Below, one piece after another: positions 8,037 to 15,981 of a stretch of DNA of 64,000 nt. Position numbers and translations under genes: made by a program. Each line of letters opens with the position of its first letter. The stretch's first letter is position 1. The notes under the pieces were generated by a model that ran no database searches, had not been told where the DNA came from, and saw nothing but the letters and a program-made list of their open reading frames with translations. Source of the stretch: Pseudomonas citri (GTDB taxonomy: Bacteria; Pseudomonadota; Gammaproteobacteria; Pseudomonadales; Pseudomonadaceae); NCBI RefSeq assembly GCF_025336485.1, contig NZ_JAODAB010000018.1:59022-123021 (forward strand). Reading direction: 5' to 3'.

Positions 8037-9881
8037 ATGCGTACCGATCTGAAACCGACTCTTCATCGTCTGTCAGCCGCTTCGCTGCTGGCGGTTGCCC
8101 TGACACTCATCGCCTGCAAGGCCCCGCCCTCCTCCACAACCCCGTCCGCATTGCCCGCACCACCGGAAATCGCTGCCGGCTACCGCACCGATCTGCAAAC
8201 CCGCCACGCCGACAAGCACATGGCCGCCGCAGCCAATCCTCTCGCCGCCGAGGCCGGTCGGGAGATGTTGCGGCGCGGCGGCTCGGCCATCGATGCGGCG
8301 ATTGCGATGCAAGCGGTGCTGACGCTGGTGGAGCCGCAATCTTCCGGCATCGGTGGCGGTGCGTTCATCGTGCTGTGGGACGGCAAGACCGTGCGCACGT
8401 ACGACGGTCGCGAAACGGCACCGGCCGGCGCCACCGAGAAATTGTTCCTGCAAGCCGACGGCAAGCCCATGGCATTTACCGCCGCGCAGATCGGCGGTCG
8501 TTCGGTGGGAACCCCAGGCGTGTTGCGGGCGCTGGAACTGGCCCATCGCAAGCACGGGCGCCTGAAATGGGCGACGCTGTTCGAGCCGGCCATTGCCCTG
8601 TCGGAGCATGGTTTCGCCATCTCCCCCAGGCTGCATGCATTGATTGCCAGCGACCCGTCCTTGCCGGGTTCGCCAGACATGGCCGCGTACTTCCTGAACA
8701 GCGACGGCAGCCCGAAAGCCGTCGGCACCGTGCTGAAAAACCCGGCATTGGCCGCCGTACTCAAGCGCATCGCCAATGAAGGCCCCGATGCGTTGTACCA
8801 GGGACCGCTGGCCGAGGAGATCGTCGCCAAGGTGCAAGGCCACGCCAACCCCGGCAGCCTCTCGCTGAACGACCTCAAGGGTTATGCCGCCCGGGAGCGG
8901 GCGCCGTTGTGCAACGACTACAAGCGCTGGCAAGTCTGCGGCATGGCGCCACCGTCTTCAGGCGGGATTGCCGTGGCGCAGATCCTCGGGACATTGCAAG
9001 CCCTGGAACAGCGCGACCACCGGAATGCCCTCGCGCCCCTGAAGCCGGTCAAGACAGACAAACCAGCAGGCCTCGAACCTTCGCCGCAAGCGGTCCACCT
9101 GATCGCCGAAGCCGAACGCCTGGCCTACGCCGACCGCGCCCAATACGTCGCCGACGCGGATTTCGTGCCAGTGCCGGTCAAAGGCCTGGTCGAACCCGGT
9201 TACCTTGCCAGCCGCGCCAGTTTGATCGGTCCGCGCAGCATGGGCATCGCCAAACCCGGCACACCACCGGGAATCAAGGTGGCCTACGCCCCGGACCGTT
9301 CGCCGCTGCGCATTTCCACTTCGCAAGTGGTGGCGGTGGATGACCAGGGCGGCGCGGTGTCCATGACCACCACCGTGGAGTCGGCGTTCGGCTCACACCT
9401 GATGGTCCAGGGTTTCATGCTCAACAACCAGATGACCGATTTCTCGTTCATCCCCGAAGAGAACGGGCAAAAAGTCGCCAACCGCGTCGAGCCCGGAAAA
9501 CGCCCACGCTCGTCCATGGCGCCGACGCTGATCTTCGATCGCCAGAGCGGCGAACTGCTGGCCGCCGTCGGTTCACCGGGCGGCTCACAGATCATCGAAT
9601 ACGTCGCCAAGTCGGTGATCGGCCTGCTGGACTGGAACCTGGATCCGCAAACCGCCATCAACCTGCCCAATTTCGGTAGCCGCAACGGCCCCACCGAACT
9701 GGAACAAGGCCAATTCAGCCCAGCGCTGATCCAGGCGCTGAAAGCCCAGGGTCACAACGTCAGCGAAGTCGACATGAACAGCGGCACCCAGGCCATCGTC
9801 CGGGTGCGTGATGCGCAAGGGAAGGTTTCACTGGCCGGTGGCGCGGATCCGCGGCGCGAGGGTCAAGCGCTGGGAGACTGA
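8037..9881 (+). CDS. ggt: Gamma-glutamyltransferase, lipoprotein form
   Basis: 614 residues from the ATG at 8037, chosen because GGAG (8027-8030) precedes it and a signal peptide follows at once. The N-terminus ends in a lipobox LIAC, so the enzyme is probably lipid-anchored facing the periplasm, whereas E. coli Ggt is soluble. The family hydrolyses or transfers the gamma-glutamyl group of glutathione and is made as a precursor cut before a catalytic Thr. By alignment to E. coli TTHYSVVD that residue is Thr428 in TSQVVAVDD. Also visible are DGRETAPA (Arg binding the glutamyl carboxylate), PPSSGG, LLNNQM-like LNNQMTDFS and GSPGGSQ. It stands alone after the tRNA gene and overlaps the convergent XRE gene by 19 bases. 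Confidence 0.93.
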   Translation: MRTDLKPTLHRLSAASLLAVALTLIACKAPPSSTTPSALPAPPEIAAGYRTDLQTRHADKHMAAAANPLAAEAGREMLRRGGSAIDAAIAMQAVLTLVEPQSSGIGGGAFIVLWDGKTVRTYDGRETAPAGATEKLFLQADGKPMAFTAAQIGGRSVGTPGVLRALELAHRKHGRLKWATLFEPAIALSEHGFAISPRLHALIASDPSLPGSPDMAAYFLNSDGSPKAVGTVLKNPALAAVLKRIANEGPDALYQGPLAEEIVAKVQGHANPGSLSLNDLKGYAARERAPLCNDYKRWQVCGMAPPSSGGIAVAQILGTLQALEQRDHRNALAPLKPVKTDKPAGLEPSPQAVHLIAEAERLAYADRAQYVADADFVPVPVKGLVEPGYLASRASLIGPRSMGIAKPGTPPGIKVAYAPDRSPLRISTSQVVAVDDQGGAVSMTTTVESAFGSHLMVQGFMLNNQMTDFSFIPEENGQKVANRVEPGKRPRSSMAPTLIFDRQSGELLAAVGSPGGSQIIEYVAKSVIGLLDWNLDPQTAINLPNFGSRNGPTELEQGQFSPALIQALKAQGHNVSEVDMNSGTQAIVRVRDAQGKVSLAGGADPRREGQALGD

Positions 9882-10096
9882 TCCAATTCGTCCTGTGGTT
9901 GGTAGACCAGCAGATCGGCAGGCTGACATTGCAGATAGCTGCAAATGGCTTCCAGGGTCGCCAGGCGTATGCCTTTGACCTTTCCTTGTTTCAGCAAGGA
10001 GAGGTTCGCTTCAGTGATGCCAATGGCGGCGGCAAGGTCCTTGGACTTGACCTTGCGCGTCGCCAGCATCACATCCAGTTGAATAATGATAGGCAT
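9863..10096 (-). CDS. Small XRE-family HTH regulator (YozG type)
   Basis: 77 residues from the ATG at 10096; the longer frame upstream overlaps the DUF2975 gene and is rejected. Nearly the whole protein is a Cro/CI-type helix-turn-helix: MLATRKVKSKDLAAAIGI, TEANLSLLKQGKVKGIRL and TLEAICSYLQCQPADLL. Such short XRE proteins are typically encoded directly after a DUF2975 membrane protein, as here (7-base gap), and usually repress their own operon. The last 19 bases overlap the convergent ggt 3' end. The inverted repeat upstream of the operon (10704-10743) is the likely operator. Confidence 0.88.
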   Translation of the reverse strand: MPIIIQLDVMLATRKVKSKDLAAAIGITEANLSLLKQGKVKGIRLATLEAICSYLQCQPADLLVYQPQDELDQSPSA

Positions 10097-10103
10097 GGGT
10101 GCC

Positions 10104-10658
10104 TCAAACGAAAGTTCGGTTTTCCGAGTCCACTTCACTGGCCTGGGACAATATCCGCGCAACGATCGCAATACAGGCGGCAAGAAACAAAGCGACAAAG
10201 GAGGGGGCGGTGATACTGAAGGTCAGCAATCGCTGGCCGACCGGTGCATGAATCGTCATCAGCACGCTGAGAACCGGCTCACAGAGGAAATCCAGCAGTA
10301 CCCATAGCGCGACCGCACGCCCCGCCTTCCCCAGGTACACAGCGGCTTCGCTGGAGAAATACAGGCCCTGGGCATACCGCTTGAACAACTGCCGCAGATT
10401 GGCCAGCCCGGACGCCAGCGCCAGCAGAGGGATACTCGACAGAACAATCCCCCCAAGGCACTGCCACCCCGTCAACCTGCTCGTACCTTCAGACAGGCTC
10501 GACAACTGCCGCTCGGTCAGGGCGAACCCCAGACCGTACTGCGACGCCATCTCAGGAAACAGCCAGGCAGCGGCGTTGAGGGCCATCATCGCGACAATGA
10601 GAACAAGCGTTATGGCAGCCATGCGCTGGCTGTACTCGGCAAGACGATTGGAATGCAT
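10104..10658 (-). CDS. DUF2975 membrane protein
   Basis: 184 residues from the ATG at 10658, which has TTGGAG six bases upstream. Four hydrophobic segments are seen at about residues 15-35, 72-92, 115-135 and 150-172, which fits DUF2975 integral membrane proteins. Function is unknown; members are commonly paired with a small XRE regulator, which is the next gene here. The first gene of a two-gene operon whose promoter region is unusually AT-rich. Confidence 0.82.
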   Translation of the reverse strand: MHSNRLAEYSQRMAAITLVLIVAMMALNAAAWLFPEMASQYGLGFALTERQLSSLSEGTSRLTGWQCLGGIVLSSIPLLALASGLANLRQLFKRYAQGLYFSSEAAVYLGKAGRAVALWVLLDFLCEPVLSVLMTIHAPVGQRLLTFSITAPSFVALFLAACIAIVARILSQASEVDSENRTFV

Positions 10659-10703
10659 GTAAGGCTCCAAGAGAACAGAAGGAGCCCAAAACATAGTCGT
10701 TAA

Positions 10704-10743
10704 ATTATCGTAAAACAATAATTAATGTGTAAAAAACGATAAT
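10704..10743 (-). promoter_or_regulatory. Candidate operator of the DUF2975-XRE operon
   Basis: ATTATCGT (10704-10711) and ACGATAAT (10736-10743) form a perfect 8-bp inverted repeat with 24 bases between, ending 46 bases before the DUF2975 start and inside a strikingly AT-rich stretch. Each arm continues inward as a run of A/T. Position and symmetry suit a dimeric XRE repressor, but the assignment is inference. Confidence 0.5.
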
Positions 10744-10751
10744 CCCTCACC

Positions 10752-12068
10752 TCACGTTGACAGCTGATTGGCAAACTGGCTCACCGCATCCACCACCTTC
10801 TTCGCGCCGTCCTGGATCTCGACGATCACCGATCCCGCCTCGGCCGCCAGGGCCAGGCCCTGTTCGGCCTGGTGCTGGCCGTCGGTCATCAGCGACACGG
10901 CATTGCGCGCCATGTCCTGGTTCTGGCGGACCACACCCACGATTTCATCGGTGGCCTGGCTGGTACGCGATGCCAGTTGCCGCACCTCGTCAGCCACCAC
11001 CGCGAAGCCCCGCCCCTGCTCACCGGCACGGGCCGCTTCGATGGCGGCGTTGAGCGCCAGCAGGTTGGTTTGCTCGGCGATGCCGCTGATGGTCTTGACG
11101 ATGGTGCCGATCACCAGGGATTGCTCGTTCAACGCCTCGATGCCTTCGCCGGCGCTCTGCATGTGCCGGGCCAGGTCACGCATCACGTCCACGGCCTGGG
11201 TCACCACCGTCGTGCCGCGCTGGGCGCTGCTGTCGGTTTGCAACGAGGTGCTGTAGGCAATGCTCGCTGCCTCGGCGACGGCTTTTTCCTGGTTGACCTG
11301 ATCGGTGATGTTGGTGGCGAACTTGACCACTTTATACAGTCGCTCGTTGGCATCGAGCACCGGGTTGTAGGACGCTTCCAGCCATACCTCACGACCGTTG
11401 CTGTCGATGCGCTTGAAGCGCCCGGCAACGAATTCGCCGTTGTTCAGGCGCTTCCAGAACTGCTGGTAAGCCTCGCTGTTGTATTCCTCTGGCTCACAAA
11501 AGGTACGGTGATGCTTGCCCTTGATCTGCGCCAGGCTGTAGCCCATGGCGTTCAGGAAGCGATCATTGGCCGAGAGCACGTGACCGCCCAGGTCGAACTC
11601 GATGACCGCCGTGGAACGCAACAATGCGCCAATGAGGTTTTCATGCTCTCGCGAGCCCTCGATGGTGCGGGTCAAATCATTGGAATACATCGAGAAATAA
11701 CGGACATGTCCATCGGCAGCCCGCACCGGCTGGAGGATCGAACGCAACCAGGCCTCCTTGCCATTGCCTCGCAACAGGCGCACCGCACCGGAGAAATGTT
11801 CGCCCCGGCTCAGCGCCGCCTTGAATCGGACCTGGAATTCATTGGTTTTCAAATAGGCCGGAACCAGATCCTCAACGGACCGCCCGATCAAGTCCTGGCT
11901 CTTGTAGTGCATCTCGTCGAGAAAATTCTGATTGACCGACTGCACCTTTCCATTGGCATCGAGGGTGAGCGCCAGCATTTCGCGATCCAGGCTCTCCTTC
12001 ACTTGCATGAGGCTGGACAGTTCTTGGCGAAGAGCCGACAGCTCCTGCTTCAAGCGGTTGTTGAACAT
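10752..12068 (-). CDS. Soluble PAS-PAS chemoreceptor, BdlA-like
   Basis: 438 residues from the ATG at 12068 (CGGAG seven bases upstream). There is no membrane helix. Order: short coiled coil (residues 1-35), PAS domain about 36-150, second PAS about 160-275, then a short signalling domain with NLLALNAAIEAARAGEQG and VVADEVRQLASR. The second PAS contains GRFKRIDSNGREVWLEASYNP, which closely resembles BdlA, the P. aeruginosa biofilm-dispersion receptor of 417 residues; sensing of redox or oxygen through a cofactor is likely but not shown. Only one short helix set follows the hairpin, so the signalling domain is compact as in BdlA. Confidence 0.9.
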   Translation of the reverse strand: MFNNRLKQELSALRQELSSLMQVKESLDREMLALTLDANGKVQSVNQNFLDEMHYKSQDLIGRSVEDLVPAYLKTNEFQVRFKAALSRGEHFSGAVRLLRGNGKEAWLRSILQPVRAADGHVRYFSMYSNDLTRTIEGSREHENLIGALLRSTAVIEFDLGGHVLSANDRFLNAMGYSLAQIKGKHHRTFCEPEEYNSEAYQQFWKRLNNGEFVAGRFKRIDSNGREVWLEASYNPVLDANERLYKVVKFATNITDQVNQEKAVAEAASIAYSTSLQTDSSAQRGTTVVTQAVDVMRDLARHMQSAGEGIEALNEQSLVIGTIVKTISGIAEQTNLLALNAAIEAARAGEQGRGFAVVADEVRQLASRTSQATDEIVGVVRQNQDMARNAVSLMTDGQHQAEQGLALAAEAGSVIVEIQDGAKKVVDAVSQFANQLST

Positions 12069-12378
12069 GGGGATGCTCCGGCAGGAGGAGAGTTGGATGG
12101 CTTGTTTCCTTGCCATCGGCCCGGCATTTTTTTTCTGAAGAGCGCTGTGGATCCATCTGTCAAATAATCCTCGGCGCCCTCGAACCCCTCGGACCGTGCA
12201 AGATCATTGGAGCGTTCCCACGGCTTTGGGCACGACATTGGCTTATTTGCCACCAGTGATGCCATAAAGCCATAAAAAAGGGCCAATATTTCCATCGGCC
12301 CACTTTTTCTTCGGCTCGGTCTGTTTCAGTATGGGTGCACCCCGTCCGAGGGGTCCACACGCTGAAAAGGATCTGAGC
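12069..12378. promoter_or_regulatory. Divergent intergenic region with terminator-like element
   Basis: 310 bases between divergent genes. It contains a tandem GCCATAAA repeat (12261-12276), a GGGCC/GGCCC stem (12280-12284 with 12297-12301) flanked by six As and a TTTTT run, and a 10-base palindrome GGGTGCACCC (12333-12342). The stem with flanking A and T tracts looks like a bidirectional terminator, which is odd between two divergent starts; a small RNA or an attenuated leader are possible explanations. No protein gene is credible here. Confidence 0.45.
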
Positions 12379-13548
12379 ATGTCCAAACTCGCCGTACTTC
12401 CTCTTGCCGCCCTGGCCTTCAGTGCCGCAGCCCACGCCGCCGACATCGACGTCCAACTGGGCAGTAAAGAACGCGTCACCCGTCTCTTCGCCTACCCCAA
12501 CAACTGCAATGTCATCTGTTTTCGCAACTGGACGCTGGAACAAACCGTCGAGCATTACCTGACCCAAAGCGTGCAGCGCGACGGTTACAGCACAGCCAAG
12601 GTCAGCGTCAAAAGCACCAAGAACATCGTCCATGCCCACATCAGCGGCGTACCGAAGAGCTACGGCCAACCGCTGAGCGCCCTGCTCAACGCCGGTGACC
12701 TAGCCTACAACGGCGCCAGCAAGCTCAATAGCGATAAAAAATGGGCCTACAACTGGTACCTGTTCCTACCGCTGGGGATGGCCCTGGAAAACCGCAAGAG
12801 CGTCGAGTTGCTGCACTTCCCGCCGGATTATTCCCTGACCCAGGCCCAGGATTACCTGGAATCGGCCACCACCGATCGCTGGGCCACGCTGCTGACCGTC
12901 AACGGCATCGCTGCCACTCAGACGCCGGCCTACCAGACCATCATCGACATCGCCCCGATTGCCGCCCCGTCCAATGCCGGCCAGGCGCTGGAAGGCGTCT
13001 ACGATTACTTCAACGATTACCAGACCACCATGGTCAAGCAAGTCAGCCAGACGGCCAGCGGAGCCGCCTTGCCGATGGTGGCCTTCGGCGCCCCCGTCCG
13101 CAATTGGATCAAGACGCAGTATGGCCAGACCGTCGGCGTGCTGGGCCTGGCGACGATCACCCCGGCAGCGGGGCTCAAGGTGCCGGTCCTGGGGTCCAAC
13201 CACCCTAGCTACATCTGGTACGCCGCGGATCCGGAAAACTATGACGGCGACCAGGCCAAGGCCGATGCGGCCGGCCTGAAAGTCATGGGCCAGGACCTCA
13301 GTGCGGCGTGCTGGCAAGCCGGCATGGGCAGCAAGCCGGGCACCGATCCGACCCAGCAGTTGAACCAATGCACGCAAACCTGGCAGGTCACGCAGAAAGA
13401 GCAGACTTGCGAACTGTTCTACACCTCGGTTCGCAAATTGACGCCGGATGAAGCGGCGAAAAAATGCGCAACGCCGGAGATCAAGTCGCAATTGCCGCAA
13501 CTGAAAACACCCATGCCGCTACCGGCCGAGCATGCCGAGCACGCCTGA
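12379..13548 (+). CDS. Secreted protein of unknown function
   Basis: 389 residues from the ATG at 12379, preceded by AAAAGG. A clear signal peptide (MSKLAVLPLAALAFSAAAHA) with cleavage after AHA predicts a periplasmic or exported protein. The mature part has two early cysteines (NNCNVICF), and four more near the C-terminus (AACWQ, NQC, QTC, KKC), so disulfides are likely. No conserved domain was recognised. The C-terminus is Pro/His/Glu-rich. It is monocistronic, followed by two GC-rich inverted repeats. Confidence 0.75.
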   Translation: MSKLAVLPLAALAFSAAAHAADIDVQLGSKERVTRLFAYPNNCNVICFRNWTLEQTVEHYLTQSVQRDGYSTAKVSVKSTKNIVHAHISGVPKSYGQPLSALLNAGDLAYNGASKLNSDKKWAYNWYLFLPLGMALENRKSVELLHFPPDYSLTQAQDYLESATTDRWATLLTVNGIAATQTPAYQTIIDIAPIAAPSNAGQALEGVYDYFNDYQTTMVKQVSQTASGAALPMVAFGAPVRNWIKTQYGQTVGVLGLATITPAAGLKVPVLGSNHPSYIWYAADPENYDGDQAKADAAGLKVMGQDLSAACWQAGMGSKPGTDPTQQLNQCTQTWQVTQKEQTCELFYTSVRKLTPDEAAKKCATPEIKSQLPQLKTPMPLPAEHAEHA

Positions 13549-13550
13549 CC

Positions 13551-13601
13551 CCTGAGGCGCCTTCTTGCGCAACCTTGCGTTGACGCGGGAGGCGCCTCAG
13601 G
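13551..13601. terminator. Inverted repeat after the secreted-protein gene
   Basis: CCTGAGGCGCC (13551-13561) and GGCGCCTCAGG (13591-13601) are perfect complements; the 29-base loop holds a second small hairpin CGCAA-cc-TTGCG. No T tract follows, so termination is plausible but unproven. Confidence 0.55.
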
Positions 13602-13635
13602 CCTCGGCGATCCTCACCGGATAAAAAGGCTGCTG

Positions 13636-13677
13636 TCCTCCCTCCCTGGCGCCATGGCTGTCACCAGGGAGGGAGGA
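13636..13677. terminator. Inverted repeat between convergent genes
   Basis: TCCTCCCTCCCTGG (13636-13649) is matched perfectly by CCAGGGAGGGAGGA (13664-13677) with a 14-base loop, just after the carbonic anhydrase stop on the minus strand. One strand is pyrimidine-only in the arm. It probably ends transcription from the minus strand. Confidence 0.55.
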
Positions 13678-13683
13678 ACCCGA

Positions 13684-14328
13684 TCAAGGCGCGCCGACCG
13701 GACGCAGCCGATACTGCGGCGGCAACTGCTCGAAACCACTGATCGTGGTGTCCAGGCTCTTCCAGCGACCATCCTTGATGCCGTAGATGCAGCCATGGAC
13801 CGACAGGCTCTGCCCACGGTGCCAGGCGTTCTGCACGATGCTGGTATGGCCGACGTTGGCCACTTGCTGGATCACGTTGAGTTCGCACAGGCGGTCCACC
13901 CGTTCCTCTTCGTTCGACAATTGCCCCAGCGCTTCACGGTGTTCGTAGTAGAGGTCGCGAATCGAGCGCAGCCAGCCATCGATCAGGCCCAGCTGACGGT
14001 CCTGCATGGCTGCTCGCACGCCGCCACAACCGTAGTGACCGGTGACCAGGATATGCTTGACCTTGAGCACGTCCACCGCGTATTGAATCACCGACAGGCA
14101 GTTGAGGTCGGTGTGCAGCACAACGTTCGCCACATTGCGGTGCACGAACAGGTCGCCGGGCAACATGCCAACGATCTCGTTGGCCGGCACCCGCGCATCG
14201 GAACAGCCGATCCACAGGTATTCCGGGGTCTGTTGACGAGCGAGCTTGGCGAAGAAGTCAGGATCTTCCTGCTTGATTGCATCGGCCCAGCGCGCGTTGT
14301 TCTCAATCAGATCTTGTAATTCGTTCAT
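13684..14328 (-). CDS. can: Beta-carbonic anhydrase
   Basis: 214 residues, close to E. coli Can (220). It interconverts CO2 and bicarbonate in the cytoplasm. The zinc ligands fall at exactly the E. coli positions: Cys42 and Asp44 (IGCSDAR), His98 and Cys101 (TGHYGCGG). Asp44 as ligand marks the type II allosteric class, which is controlled by bicarbonate and pH. The gene stands alone, convergent with the secreted-protein gene and divergent from the acidic protein gene. Confidence 0.95.
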   Translation of the reverse strand: MNELQDLIENNARWADAIKQEDPDFFAKLARQQTPEYLWIGCSDARVPANEIVGMLPGDLFVHRNVANVVLHTDLNCLSVIQYAVDVLKVKHILVTGHYGCGGVRAAMQDRQLGLIDGWLRSIRDLYYEHREALGQLSNEEERVDRLCELNVIQQVANVGHTSIVQNAWHRGQSLSVHGCIYGIKDGRWKSLDTTISGFEQLPPQYRLRPVGAP

Positions 14329-14472
14329 GCCGTCTTGCCCTCGAGATTAGTGCCCCACTTTGACAACAGACCGCTCGCCGAGGTCACTTCGGCAAAGCCG
14401 CTGGAATTCTCGGCGTGGCTACCGGTCCACCCTATGTCGGACATGAGTAAGCCCACAGTATGAGGAATGACC

Positions 14473-14883
14473 ATGAATGATTCACGACGCCCCTTCAACG
14501 CAACACAACCGGAACCCATCGACGACAACGAAGACCGCATGGGCTCGATGCGCGAGCTGGAGTTCGACGAAGAGCCCGGCGCGCGAATCGGCGACGAACT
14601 GCCAGAGAAGGAACGCAAGCAATTGATCCCGCGCGAACGGGTCCGCGAAGCGGGCATGACGGGCGGGTCCATGGACGATCATCAATCGACCGAAGACGAC
14701 TTGAGCCCCGAGACCCTGATCCGCGAAGACGGCGCCAGGGACGCCCACGAAGCGGGTGCCGACGAGCGGGCGGACTGGGACCTGAGCGTAGTGGGTAAAA
14801 ACGATATTGGCGGTGGCGACGGGCTGGACGAAGCGGAAATGGCGGACGTCGATCCGCTGGATGGCAAACGCAAGCGTGTCTGA
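14473..14883 (+). CDS. Small acidic hydrophilic protein, unknown
   Basis: 136 residues from the ATG at 14473, which has AGGA six bases upstream; the ATG at 14467 abuts that site. The protein is highly charged and poor in hydrophobic residues, with many Asp/Glu/Arg, no Cys and no signal or membrane segment, suggesting an intrinsically disordered protein. Similar genes exist in other Pseudomonas as I recall, with no reliable function. A perfect terminator follows, so it is monocistronic. Confidence 0.75.
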   Translation: MNDSRRPFNATQPEPIDDNEDRMGSMRELEFDEEPGARIGDELPEKERKQLIPRERVREAGMTGGSMDDHQSTEDDLSPETLIREDGARDAHEAGADERADWDLSVVGKNDIGGGDGLDEAEMADVDPLDGKRKRV

Positions 14884-14890
14884 GCCTGGC

Positions 14891-14920
14891 CGCTGGCTCT
14901 CGTCGGCACGAGAGCCAGCG
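14891..14920. terminator. Bidirectional hairpin between acidic gene and hisC
   Basis: CGCTGGCTCTCGT (14891-14903) and ACGAGAGCCAGCG (14908-14920) form a perfect 13-bp stem with loop CGGC, eight bases after one stop and eight before the other. It lacks a long T run. Confidence 0.75.
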
Positions 14921-14927
14921 CCGGGCT

Positions 14928-15980
14928 TCAGAGTTCGCCGAGGGCGTCGATCAGCGCCTGGTTCTGCTCCGGCGTACCGATGCTGATCCGCAGGAACTGG
15001 GCAATCCGCTCCTGCTTGAAGTGCCGCACGATCACGCCTTGCTCCCGCAGTTTCGCCGCCAGAACGGCCGCATCGTGCCCGGGGTGGCGAGCAAAGATGA
15101 AGTTCGCCGCCGAAGGCAGCACTTCGAAGCCCTTGGCCTGCAATTGCGCCACCACCCACTCGCGGTGCTCGATGACCAACCGGCAGGTCTTGTCGAAGTA
15201 CTCGCGGTCATCGAACGCTGCCGCGCCGCCGACATTCGCCAGGCGATCCAGTGGGTAGGAGTTGAAGCTGTTCTTGATCCGCTCCAGCGCCTCGATCAGG
15301 TCCGGATGCCCCACCGCCAGGCCCACCCGCAGCCCCGCCAGCGAACGGGACTTGGACAGGGTCTGGGTCACCAGCAGGTTCGGGTAACGGTCCACCAGGC
15401 CAATGGCCGTCTCGCCGCCGAAGTCGATGTAGGCTTCGTCGACCACGACCACCGAATCCGGGTTGGCCTTGAGGATCTGCTCCACCGCCTCCAACGCCAG
15501 CAGGCAGCCCGTCGGCGCGTTAGGGTTGGGGAAAATGATCCCGCCGTTAGGCTTGGCATAATCCGCCGGGTCGATCCGGAATTGCTCATCCAGCGGCACC
15601 GCGTCGAACTGGATGCCGTACAACCCGCAATACACCGGATAGAAGCTGTAGCTGATGTCCGGGAACAACAGCGGCTGGTCGTGCTGCAACAGGCCGTGGA
15701 AAATGTGCGCCAGCACCTCGTCCGAACCGTTACCCAGGAACACCTGGTTGGCCTGCACGCCGTAATACCGGGCCACGGCGCTTTTCAGCAGGTCGCTGTT
15801 GGGATCCGGGTACAGGCGCAGGTTGTCGTTCAGCTCGGTCTGCATCGCCGCGAGCGCCTTGGGCGACGGGCCGTAAGGGTTCTCGTTGGTGTTGAGCTTG
15901 ACCAGCCGGGTCAGTTTCGGCTGTTCACCCGGTACGTAGGGCACCAGGTTCTTGACGAACGGGCTCCAGAATTTACTCAT
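14928..15980 (-). CDS. hisC: Histidinol-phosphate aminotransferase
   Basis: 350 residues from the ATG at 15980 (GGGGA six bases upstream). A class I/II PLP enzyme that transaminates imidazole acetol phosphate with glutamate in histidine synthesis. Seen: LNTNENPYGPSP at residues 29-40, PNPNAPTG, DEAYIDF, and the Schiff-base Lys210 in TLSKSRSLAG. One base separates it from the hisD stop (TGAAATG), indicating tight coupling. Third gene of the hisG-hisD-hisC set. Confidence 0.96.
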   Translation of the reverse strand: MSKFWSPFVKNLVPYVPGEQPKLTRLVKLNTNENPYGPSPKALAAMQTELNDNLRLYPDPNSDLLKSAVARYYGVQANQVFLGNGSDEVLAHIFHGLLQHDQPLLFPDISYSFYPVYCGLYGIQFDAVPLDEQFRIDPADYAKPNGGIIFPNPNAPTGCLLALEAVEQILKANPDSVVVVDEAYIDFGGETAIGLVDRYPNLLVTQTLSKSRSLAGLRVGLAVGHPDLIEALERIKNSFNSYPLDRLANVGGAAAFDDREYFDKTCRLVIEHREWVVAQLQAKGFEVLPSAANFIFARHPGHDAAVLAAKLREQGVIVRHFKQERIAQFLRISIGTPEQNQALIDALGEL

Positions 15981-15981
15981 T

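Noticed and set aside
14325..14672. Minus-strand 115-residue frame opposite the acidic protein gene
   Set aside because: It is antisense to a well-formed gene with a good start site and overlaps the carbonic anhydrase start.
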